A DNA stretch of 64,000 nt from JAKACA01 sp052143575 (GTDB lineage Bacteria > Actinomycetota > Acidimicrobiia > Acidimicrobiales > Bog-793): contig JBKQSP010000107.1 of assembly GCA_052143575.1 (NCBI GenBank), forward strand, positions 1-64,000, written 5' to 3'. The notes under the pieces are model-generated. The model was not told the DNA's origin, made no database searches, and worked only from the letters and a program-made list of their open reading frames with translations. A program made the position numbers and the translations under genes. This document shows positions 48,549 to 55,421 of this stretch, piece by piece; the first letter of the stretch is position 1; every line of letters starts with the position of its first letter.

Positions 48549-50142
48549 TCCTGCTGCGGTGCAACCACATCACGAGGCAGTTCCGCTCGGCGTAGGGATT
48601 GGTGACGAAGCTGTGAAACGAGAAGGGGGTGCACTCGAAGCTGACCAGAGAGTTGTTCACGGCAGGCACGGCGACGACGGGTCGTCCGACAGGAGACGAG
48701 GACGAGCGGTACAACCCCGTCTCGCCACCCCAGCCTGCATAACCATCCGGTTCAGCTAGGTAGTAAATCAATGCCACGGCGCGTACCCGCTCCACAGTCT
48801 CCACAGCCCCTGCTCCGGTCCCATAGCGGTAATTGCAACGCGCTGGGTCGTGCACGGTGATGTCGCCGGCACGGCTTGGCTTCGGGAACCAGGCAGGGTT
48901 CAGGTCGTTGTGCGGCGATCCGCTGAGCGAGCCTTTCGCGTGGTGATGCAGGGTGACGTTCACCTCTCCGGTCGCGGGCACGCCGAAGAGCTCGGCCAGC
49001 ATGTCGTGCCACTCGCGGGAGATGAAGACGGAGAACGGCCCGGCGTTCGCCGGAGTGATGGCAAGGGCTGAGGCGTCGTAGCCGGGCAGGTCACGTGAAA
49101 AGCGATCGGCAGCCACGAAAGCCCGAAAGCCGGCTTCCAGGGACCGGTACAGGTCGGGAACGAAGACGTTCTCCGCTCGGACGTGGGGGTAAGGGCGCGT
49201 GCATCGCCACCATCTCCGGCTTGCGAGCAAGCGCCGGAGCTCGAGGGGCGGCCGGACGGGAGCGCCCTCGGAGGGTGAGTTGTCCGTACGGGCATCGCTT
49301 GCAAACCGAACCGGTGCCGGCGAGCTCGCAGCAGTTGTGGGCGCTGCTGCCCTCTCGGCGAGCAGGAGGGCAGGGTTTCGGGAGATGGCGTGCTTCAGCC
49401 TGCCCACCCATTCCTCCGTCGTGGCATCGGCTTGGCGTCGAAACCCTGACGGTGGCAGCGAGAAGTCGTCCGGCAGCTTCATGTCCAAATGGGCCAGGAC
49501 TTGGCGTACGGCCGCCAAAAGGTCGTCGACCATCTCCTCGTAGTTGACAATCAAGGGCTCCAAGCCGTGGATCTCGAAGTACTGGCGCCATGTGTCCTCC
49601 TCGGTGTGCATCTGGAGCACAGAGCGCTCGATGAGCGCTTGGTCGAAGCGGAGGGCATCCGGACGAGGTGCGTCGTAGGGGGCGGGCGGCTGATCAGCGT
49701 CCCACCACATCCGAGTCTGGAGCGCCCGGGCGTAAGAGATGCCTTGGCGCAGCTTGTCCGTTCGCTTGATCCAGACGTAGCGGGCGCCGGGGAACCAGCG
49801 TTCCACGAGCTGTCGACGTTGCTCCATAGGCACCTCGGCCCTGCCAGAGACCCGACGGGCGAAGTGGGTGAACTGAATCGGATGGACTTTGACGCCGAAT
49901 ACGCCATTGACGGTGGTGCCGATTCTCGTAACACGCGCCAGGTACTCGGGATAGGTCTCAACGCCCCAGCGGGGTTTCCAGTAACGCTCGTACGTGCCCG
50001 AGAAGTACTCCGTCGGACAGCCGGCAACACTTGTGGCACGAAGGGCCTCACATAAAACGTAACTGCCCGTGCGCGGCGTGGCACAGATGACGTACGACAG
50101 CGAGGGTGTGGCCCCTGGCGCGCCGATAGAGATGTCAGCCAT
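48502..50142 (-). CDS. Stf0-type sulfotransferase fused to a prolyl-hydroxylase-like 2OG oxygenase
   Basis: 546 residues. N-terminal half (1-250) is Stf0-like: SYVICATPRTGSYVLCEALR (PAPS loop), GCPTEYFSGT, VFGVKVHPIQF, ARYVWIKRTDKLRQGISYAR (cited in full minus one). A Pro/Ala/Ser linker (260-300) leads to a 2OG-Fe(II) oxygenase (about 315-530) with SGSPHNDLN (His411, Asp413), FSFHSFVTN (His510) and Arg520/Arg529 in ERNCLVMWLHR, like prolyl hydroxylases. Both active sites look intact, so one polypeptide could hydroxylate and sulfate. Starts four bases after the GGGP-protein stop without its own ribosome site, i.e. translationally coupled to it. Confidence 0.87.
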   Translation of the reverse strand: MADISIGAPGATPSLSYVICATPRTGSYVLCEALRATSVAGCPTEYFSGTYERYWKPRWGVETYPEYLARVTRIGTTVNGVFGVKVHPIQFTHFARRVSGRAEVPMEQRRQLVERWFPGARYVWIKRTDKLRQGISYARALQTRMWWDADQPPAPYDAPRPDALRFDQALIERSVLQMHTEEDTWRQYFEIHGLEPLIVNYEEMVDDLLAAVRQVLAHLDMKLPDDFSLPPSGFRRQADATTEEWVGRLKHAISRNPALLLAERAAAPTTAASSPAPVRFASDARTDNSPSEGAPVRPPLELRRLLASRRWWRCTRPYPHVRAENVFVPDLYRSLEAGFRAFVAADRFSRDLPGYDASALAITPANAGPFSVFISREWHDMLAELFGVPATGEVNVTLHHHAKGSLSGSPHNDLNPAWFPKPSRAGDITVHDPARCNYRYGTGAGAVETVERVRAVALIYYLAEPDGYAGWGGETGLYRSSSSPVGRPVVAVPAVNNSLVSFECTPFSFHSFVTNPYAERNCLVMWLHRSRNDVIDRWGEQSIVSW

Positions 50143-50146
50143 TCAA

Positions 50147-50689
50147 CTAGCCAGGACCGCCCGGTCCTCCCGGCCCGCCGGGACCACCACCGGGACCGCC
50201 ACCGGGACCGCCACCAGGACCACCACCAGGACCACCACCAGGACCGCCACCAGGACCGCCACCGGGACCGCCGCCGGGACCGCCACCAGGACCACCACCA
50301 GGACCACCACCAGGACCACCGCCGGGACCACCGCCGGGACCACCGCCGGGACCACCACCGGGACCACCGCCGGGACCGCCACCGGGACCACCGCCGGGAC
50401 CGCCAGTCGTGCTGCCAGGTCCAGGTCCACCGCCAGGTCCGGGGCCAGCCCCATGGCGACCGGGTCCGGGCCCAGGTCCAGGTCCAGGTCCACCGCCGGG
50501 TCCAGGTCCACCGCCGGGCCCGCCCGGCCCGCCCGGTCCACCGCCCGGTCCGCCACCGGGTCCTGGACCGCCCTCGTCACCACCGCCAATACTCGGTCCA
50601 CCGGACAGGCCGGCGTCGCCACCTTGTGCGGCATCGCGATTGGCAGCTCCCTCGTCGATGACCTGTTGCCAGTCTGGACCCTCGGACAC
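50147..50689 (-). CDS. (Gly-Gly-Gly-Pro)n repeat protein, putative modified structural peptide
   Basis: 180 residues. A 39-residue non-repetitive head (MSEGPDWQQVIDEGAANRDA, acidic) leads to Gly/Pro-rich sequence: mixed GPG/GGGP units (40-92), a short STT break at 93-95, then about nineteen near-perfect GGGP tetrapeptides and a final GGP triplet run. Glycine-rich repeats of this kind can form polyglycine-II or collagen-like helices. GTG start with GGGGGAGG upstream and a stop four bases before the fusion hydroxylase/sulfotransferase. The opposite strand shows a Pro/Gly-rich open frame, but it has no ribosome site or partner gene. Substrate role is inference. Confidence 0.72.
   Translation of the reverse strand: MSEGPDWQQVIDEGAANRDAAQGGDAGLSGGPSIGGGDEGGPGPGGGPGGGPGGPGGPGGGPGPGGGPGPGPGPGPGRHGAGPGPGGGPGPGSTTGGPGGGPGGGPGGGPGGGPGGGPGGGPGGGPGGGPGGGPGGGPGGGPGGGPGGGPGGGPGGGPGGGPGGGPGGGPGGPGGPGGPG
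50150..50404. repeat. 12-base tandem repeat array encoding GGGP units
   Basis: About 250 bases of 12-base units built from CCACCGGGACCG and variants (CCACCAGGACCA, CCGCCGGGACCG). Codon third positions vary between units while the GGGP product stays constant, which points to selection on the protein, not to a recent slippage artefact. Confidence 0.85.
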
Positions 50690-50903
50690 TCAGAGCCTCC
50701 CCCGTGAACGCGCGCGAGAACTAAGGAGAGTCCCAGATGCTCGCTGCAGCCCAACCCCTAACCGTGTCAGCTTCGCCCAAAGGCGACTCAACGTCAAGGT
50801 CATGGAAGCTCTCGAGGCTCGCTTGAACGCCGGGTACTCGGCCGGCTGCGAGGGCCATTTTGACCGGGCCGCACACGGCTCCACAGGCGCGTCCGGCGCA
50901 CCC

Positions 50904-50934
50904 TTGCGTCTCCCGCAGGGGAGACCTCTAGCGT
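50904..50934 (+). promoter_or_regulatory. MerR-type promoter with 19-base spacer and dyad
   Basis: TTGCGT (50904-50909), 19-base spacer, TAGCGT (50929-50934). Inside the spacer an inverted repeat GTCTCC (50908-50913) / GGAGAC (50920-50925) forms the operator. A 19-base spacer with central dyad is the standard MerR-regulated architecture. The GTG at 50942 lies seven bases after the -10, so the mRNA would be leaderless. Confidence 0.7.
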
Positions 50935-50941
50935 TGTCGTC

Positions 50942-51784
50942 GTGCGGGAGGACTTGATCAGTATCGGGCAGATGTCGCGACAATCGGGGCTGACCGTGAA
51001 GGCGTTGCGGTACTACGACCGGGTCGGACTGCTGCCGCCGGCGATCGTCGACGTGGCGACCGGCTTCCGCTTCTACTCGCCGGAGCAGATCCCGGCGGCG
51101 ATCGTGGTCGCCCGTCTGCGCTCGATCGACGTACCCCTTGACGACATCGCCTCCTGCCTCGATTCGCAGGATCAGGCGGTGAGGCTCGCCGAAGTTCTGG
51201 CCGCCCATCGGGTCCGCCTCGAGAGCCGGGCGACCCGCATCGCCGGCAACCTGCACGATCTCATGCACTACCTCACTGACGGATTGGAGACCACCATGAG
51301 CACTGACGAGCCCGAAGGCCCGCTCCTGTCGGGGGAACAAGAGCGCAAGCTCGGTGTCGCCTATTTCAACTCGGTCTGGAAGCTGATGGAGAAGGAGGAC
51401 CGCACGACCGAGGACGACGACCTCATGCTGCACATGGCGCATGCGTCCCGCTACCACTGGGGACAGGTCGGCAAGCCGGAGCATGTCGCGCGCGGAGAGT
51501 GGCAGGTGTCCAGGGTCTACGCCGTCTTGCGTCGCTCCGAGCCGTGTTTGCACCACGCCCAACGGGTGCTCGACATCTGCCTCGCGAACGGGATCGCCGA
51601 CTGGGATCTCGCCTTCGCCTATGAGGCCTTGGCGCGCGGTCACGCCATAGCCGGCGACGCCGAAGCAGCCCGCGCCATGACAGAGCGGGCGCTGCAGGCC
51701 GTCGAGAATGTGGCAGACGATGAGGACCGCAAGATCGTCCTCGCCGACCTCGACACGATTCCGGGTCAAGCACGCTTCTGGTAG
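50942..51784 (+). CDS. MerR-family regulator with helical effector domain
   Basis: 280 residues. MerR winged helix ISIGQMSRQSGLTVKALRYYDRVGLLPP (cited for pattern; key residues R-Y-Y-D-R-x-G-L-L) and FRFYSPEQIPAAIVVARLRS, dimerisation helix to about 115, then a C-terminal domain of two helical hairpins (AYFNSVWKLMEKEDRTTEDD, VLDICLANGIADWDLAFAYE, AARAMTERALQAVENVAD) that resembles a TPR-like sensor. Ligand unknown. Promoter with its own dyad upstream suggests autoregulation; the divergent target would be the GGGP operon, 252 bases away. Confidence 0.85.
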   Translation: MREDLISIGQMSRQSGLTVKALRYYDRVGLLPPAIVDVATGFRFYSPEQIPAAIVVARLRSIDVPLDDIASCLDSQDQAVRLAEVLAAHRVRLESRATRIAGNLHDLMHYLTDGLETTMSTDEPEGPLLSGEQERKLGVAYFNSVWKLMEKEDRTTEDDDLMLHMAHASRYHWGQVGKPEHVARGEWQVSRVYAVLRRSEPCLHHAQRVLDICLANGIADWDLAFAYEALARGHAIAGDAEAARAMTERALQAVENVADDEDRKIVLADLDTIPGQARFW

Positions 51785-51825
51785 TCCCGGCTCCGCCAGG
51801 CCGGTCGAGCGGACGTCCGGGGGAT

Positions 51826-52410
51826 TTATGGTCGGTTGGCAGTCGGCACAGTCCAGTTGGCAAAGGCCTTCTCGAGACCGCGGACGAGACGATCGAAGCT
51901 GCGGTCGACGTCGACGGGGAGCCCGAAGCCGCCTCCCATCTCGAGGCTGACGAAGCCGTGCAACGCTGAGCGTATGGCGCGAGCCGCGTCGATGGCGTCG
52001 TCGTCGAGGAGGTCATAACCGGCGAGCACGTCCAACACGACCCGCACGACCGCACGGTCCGCTGCCTCGGAGGCGGCGTCTCCTGGGGCGGAGGCGCGCT
52101 GCGTGGCGGCGTAACGACCGGGGTGGGCGAGCGCCCAGTGTCGGTATGCCGTCGACATCGACACGACGGCCTCGAGGCGTGAGCGACCGACTGCGGCGAG
52201 ACCGAGAACATCGGCCAACTGGGTCTTGGCCCGCACGGCGATGCTGTGCTGCAGGCCCTCCATGCCGTCGATGTGCTTGTACAGCGACGGTTGCCGAACG
52301 CCCAAGCGCTCGGCGAGCGCAGCAAGGGTAAGGCGCGACAAACCGACCTCGTCGGCGATCCGCTCCGCCTCCTCCACGACCCCGACTTCTGTGAGCCCTG
52401 CCCTAGGCAT
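51826..52410 (-). CDS. TetR-family transcriptional repressor
   Basis: 194 residues. HTH at 12-48 (AERIADEVGLSRLTLAALAE, RLGVRQPSLYKHIDGMEGL) and the TetR_C WHG-type ligand domain (HGFVSLEMGGGFGLP). Its start overlaps the hydrolase stop by 8 bases, so both are one operon; the AT-rich direct repeats upstream of the hydrolase are its probable operator. Confidence 0.9.
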   Translation of the reverse strand: MPRAGLTEVGVVEEAERIADEVGLSRLTLAALAERLGVRQPSLYKHIDGMEGLQHSIAVRAKTQLADVLGLAAVGRSRLEAVVSMSTAYRHWALAHPGRYAATQRASAPGDAASEAADRAVVRVVLDVLAGYDLLDDDAIDAARAIRSALHGFVSLEMGGGFGLPVDVDRSFDRLVRGLEKAFANWTVPTANRP

Positions 52411-53236
52411 GCCTCGTCACCGTCTCCAGGAACCCGAGCACCGCCGTGCCCGTGACATCAGGCCGCTGCGACTGCGGGTAGTGGCCGGCCTCGGGCACCA
52501 TGACGAGCTGTCCGTGCAGGGTGCTCGCGATCCACTCGCCCTCCAGCTGCGGATCCGGGAAATCGGGGTCCTGCTCACCCATGACGACGAGCGTGGAAGC
52601 CGACACATCGTCGAGGCGCGCGGCTGCCGCCGCGTGGCTCGTGCGAGTCGTGACAGAGAAGGCCCTCGCGTGGCCGGGGCGGCGCAGCGCTGCCACGATT
52701 CGGCGGCGGTACTCGTCGAAGTCGGTGGGGCGGCGTCCGGCATAGAGCTTGGGCAGGTAGGCCTTCCACGACGCCGCCGCCCAGGGCGTCGCCATGGCGA
52801 GCCGGAGGAGACCGCGTTGTACCGGACTCATGTGAGCGTCGCGCACGAACGGCCCGATCAACACGAGGCTGCTCACGAGATCGGGCCGCTGTGCCGCCAC
52901 GAGGACCGCAGATGCGGCCCCCATCGAGTTGCCGGCGACGACCGCAGGGCCACCGAGCTCTTCGATGAGGGCGACGATGTCTCCGGCCGTCTCGACATCG
53001 CCGTAGGAGTCGAACGTCGCGTCGCTGTCGCCGTGACCACGGAGGTCGGCACAGGCCACCGCGTAGCCGGCCGATCGCAGCGCAGGAGCCAGGAAGCGGT
53101 AGGTGCTTCGCAGGTCACCCATGCCGGGCACCAGTACGACGAGTGGACCGACACCGTCGACGTCGTACGCGAGCCGACCGCCGGGGCGAGTGAGGTAGCT
53201 GGTGTTCTCGACTGGTTCCAAGTCGTCCGTGGTCAT
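52403..53236 (-). CDS. Alpha/beta hydrolase
   Basis: 277 residues. Oxyanion motif VVLVPGMGDLRSTYRFL, nucleophile elbow GNSMGAAS (Ser), acid in VMGEQDPDFPDP and histidine in EAGHYPQSQRPD complete a triad. Substrate unknown. ATG 53236 is six bases after the -10, no Shine-Dalgarno, hence leaderless. Paired with a TetR repressor, the common arrangement for inducible detoxification or lipid-ester hydrolysis. Confidence 0.88.
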   Translation of the reverse strand: MTTDDLEPVENTSYLTRPGGRLAYDVDGVGPLVVLVPGMGDLRSTYRFLAPALRSAGYAVACADLRGHGDSDATFDSYGDVETAGDIVALIEELGGPAVVAGNSMGAASAVLVAAQRPDLVSSLVLIGPFVRDAHMSPVQRGLLRLAMATPWAAASWKAYLPKLYAGRRPTDFDEYRRRIVAALRRPGHARAFSVTTRTSHAAAAARLDDVSASTLVVMGEQDPDFPDPQLEGEWIASTLHGQLVMVPEAGHYPQSQRPDVTGTAVLGFLETVTRHA

Positions 53237-53238
53237 GG

Positions 53239-53278
53239 AGCTAATATATCTAGCCTATAAGCTAATATCAATAGCTAA
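53239..53278 (-). promoter_or_regulatory. Leaderless promoter and AT-rich operator of hydrolase-tetR
   Basis: On the minus strand: TTGATA (53266-53271), 17-base spacer, TATATT (53243-53248), six bases to the ATG. The same stretch contains AGCTAATAT twice with a 21-base period (53239-53247, 53260-53268), two helical turns, and a third AGCTAA at 53273-53278. This 40-base island is strikingly AT-rich for the region. Confidence 0.72.
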
Positions 53279-53341
53279 GTTGACCATCGTTCCCCCGGAG
53301 GCAGAGCCGCCGTCTCAAGGTAAACCGCGTGCCTGCTCGCT

Positions 53342-54610
53342 TCAGCCGAGCGGCCACGAAACCTCCATGCGAGCGCCGCCGGCAGCCGCCTCGCCCAGGC
53401 GCCAGCGCCCCCCGGTAGATCGGACGACCGAGTCGGCGATCGCGAGGCCGAGGCCATGGCCGCCTGCCTCGTCGCTGGCGCGGTGGAAGCGGTCGAAGAG
53501 GCGGTCGCGTTCGCTCGGCGGAATGCCCGGGCCGCTGTCCTCGACGGCCAGGACGGCTCGTGGCCCCGATATGGCGACGATGATGAGGACCTCGCCACCT
53601 TCGCCGGCGTAGCGACAGGCGTTGTCGACGAGCACGCCGGCCAAGCGGTCGACCCATTCCGGCGGCGCCACGACGAGCACGCTGCGATCCTGCGGTCGTT
53701 GCACGGAGACCGTGACGCGGCGTGCAGCCGCCAGACCGGCGAAGCGATCAGCGCAGCCCTCGGCGATCGTCGCCAGGTCGATGGGCTCGTTCCCAGGGGG
53801 AGCCGGCTCCGAGTCGAAACGCGCAAGCCAGAGGAGATCTTCCACGATCCGTTGCAGCCGTGCACTCTCCGCGGCGATGCGGTGCAACGTGGATTCTCGT
53901 TGTGTGGCATCACCGCTGAGATCGCGGGAGAGGGCGAGCTCGGCCTGGATGACGCTGAGGGGAGTGCGCAGCTCGTGGGAGGCATCCGCCGTGAACTCGA
54001 GCTGCCGACGGCGGGCGTCCTCCACCGGAACGACCGATCGAATGCCGATGGCGAGGGAGCCAAGGAAGATCACGACGATGAGGATGGGGAAGGCGAGAGC
54101 CTCGGAGGTGACAAGGACGGAGCGGACGTGTACCAGCTCGGCCAGGCTCTCGCCGGCTACGAACCAGCCGCCGGCACGAGCCGGGACGGAGTCGAGCAGG
54201 AACGGCGTCGTGCCGATCGTTTCGCCTCTCTGGGCAGGCTGCGGCGTCCAGGCTCGCGTCGGAAGGACCGGTGAGCCCGCCGTGGCACGCACGACGGCGC
54301 CGTCGGGCGCCACTTCCCAGAGGAACACGGGCGTGCCGTAGATCCCGAGGCCGTACCGCCCGCTCCCTCCTCCGCTCGCGAAAGCGGCCTCCCAGCGAGA
54401 GCTGTCTGGCGGAGTGGACTGGGCGCGTAATGCCTGCAGCAGACGGGCGGTCACCTCTTGGCTCACTTGGTTCGTGAGCCGGTGGGAGACGAGCTGGTCG
54501 AGAGCGATACCGAGGGCGATCGAGACGATCGCCACGGCAACGGTGGCGATGGCGGCCACGCGTACGGCAAGTGCCCGGTGGGAGGGCGTGATCCTGCGCC
54601 GGCGGCTCAT
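53342..54610 (-). CDS. Sensor histidine kinase
   Basis: 422 residues. Membrane helices at about 14-36 and 171-190 flank an extracytoplasmic domain of 130 residues. H box ASHELRTPL (His212), N box LVDNACRYAGEGG, G1 VEDSGPGIP, F box DRLFDRFHRA and G2 GGHGLGLAIA. No clear HAMP domain. Signal unknown. ATG overlaps the response-regulator stop (ATGA). Confidence 0.93.
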   Translation of the reverse strand: MSRRRRITPSHRALAVRVAAIATVAVAIVSIALGIALDQLVSHRLTNQVSQEVTARLLQALRAQSTPPDSSRWEAAFASGGGSGRYGLGIYGTPVFLWEVAPDGAVVRATAGSPVLPTRAWTPQPAQRGETIGTTPFLLDSVPARAGGWFVAGESLAELVHVRSVLVTSEALAFPILIVVIFLGSLAIGIRSVVPVEDARRRQLEFTADASHELRTPLSVIQAELALSRDLSGDATQRESTLHRIAAESARLQRIVEDLLWLARFDSEPAPPGNEPIDLATIAEGCADRFAGLAAARRVTVSVQRPQDRSVLVVAPPEWVDRLAGVLVDNACRYAGEGGEVLIIVAISGPRAVLAVEDSGPGIPPSERDRLFDRFHRASDEAGGHGLGLAIADSVVRSTGGRWRLGEAAAGGARMEVSWPLG

Positions 54611-55272
54611 CCGGGAACGATGCGGTAGCCGAACCCTCGTACTGTCTCGATGTGCGCCCTGCCGCCGGCGAGCTTGGCGCGCAGCCTGGCGATGTGGACG
54701 TCGATCGTGTTGGAGCCGAGGGCGTCGGCCTCCTCGCCCCAGGCGTGCTGGGCGATCGCGCGGCGCTCGACGGAGGCGGGCGATCGACGCAGGAGCAGCT
54801 CCAAGATGGCGAGCTCGGTGGCGGTGAGCGAAAGAGGGCGGGTTCCCACTTTGACTTGGCGGGAGGCGGGATCGAAGACGATGTCACCCACGGCGAGATG
54901 GGGTCCCTGCGAGGCGGGCCGTCGTTGCAGCGCCCGCACCCGAGCGAGCAGCTCACCGAAGTCGAACGGCTTCACGAGGTAGTCGTCGGCTCCCTCGTCG
55001 AGGGCCGTCACTCGATCGGAGGCGGCGTCGCGGGCGGTGAGCATGAGGACGGCGACGGTGGACGACTGTTGCCGGAGCGCCCGCACGAGTTCGAGGCCGC
55101 TGCGGCCGGGCATGTTCCAGTCGAGGACGGCGACCTCGTAACCGTAGGCGCACAGGTAGTCCCAGGCGAGTTTGCCGTCGCTGGCGACGTCCACGACGTA
55201 TCCGGCGGCTCGCAGGCCGCGTGCGAGCACTGCCGAGAGGGCGCCGTCGTCCTCGGCCCCCAAGACCCGCAC
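54607..55272 (-). CDS. OmpR-family response regulator
   Basis: 221 residues. Receiver domain with acidic AEDD (6-9), phospho-acceptor Asp51 (VAVLDWNMPG), Thr in LMLTARDA and Lys in YLVKPFDFGE, then a winged-helix Trans_reg_C domain (SLTATELAILELLL, SNTIDVHIARLRAKL, ETVRGFGYRI). GTG start 55272 inside a perfect palindrome. Partner of the kinase that follows. Confidence 0.94.
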   Translation of the reverse strand: MRVLGAEDDGALSAVLARGLRAAGYVVDVASDGKLAWDYLCAYGYEVAVLDWNMPGRSGLELVRALRQQSSTVAVLMLTARDAASDRVTALDEGADDYLVKPFDFGELLARVRALQRRPASQGPHLAVGDIVFDPASRQVKVGTRPLSLTATELAILELLLRRSPASVERRAIAQHAWGEEADALGSNTIDVHIARLRAKLAGGRAHIETVRGFGYRIVPG

Positions 55273-55282
55273 CTGTACAGGT
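55271..55282. promoter_or_regulatory. 12-base perfect palindrome over the response-regulator start
   Basis: ACCTGTACAGGT spans the GTG start codon. A possible -10 TAGACC (minus strand, 55280-55285) lies seven bases before the start. Could be an autoregulatory site; the -35 is weak. Confidence 0.4.
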
Positions 55283-55421
55283 CTAGTTCGTGAACCTGAC
55301 GTTTCGATGAAGGCGCTCGCCTAGGTGAGATCCGAGCCGTTCTACCTGGGGCCGCAGCACCGGGCTTCAGCTCAGTGCGCCGCAACCGGCGGATCGCCGC
55401 GAGACGCGCCAAGCTGAGGTC

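Noticed and set aside
49086..49104. parS-like core TCACGTGAAA inside the fusion-enzyme gene
   Set aside because: Only ten of sixteen positions match and it lies within coding sequence; chance match is likely.
50150..50404. CRISPR-like regular spacing of the 12-base units
   Set aside because: The units are contiguous, in frame and lack spacers; this is a protein-coding tandem repeat.
50409..50957. Plus-strand open frame rich in PGP and PPGP
   Set aside because: It mirrors the GC-rich GGGP gene on the other strand, has no ribosome site at its start and runs into the MerR promoter; the minus-strand frame has a ribosome site and operon context.
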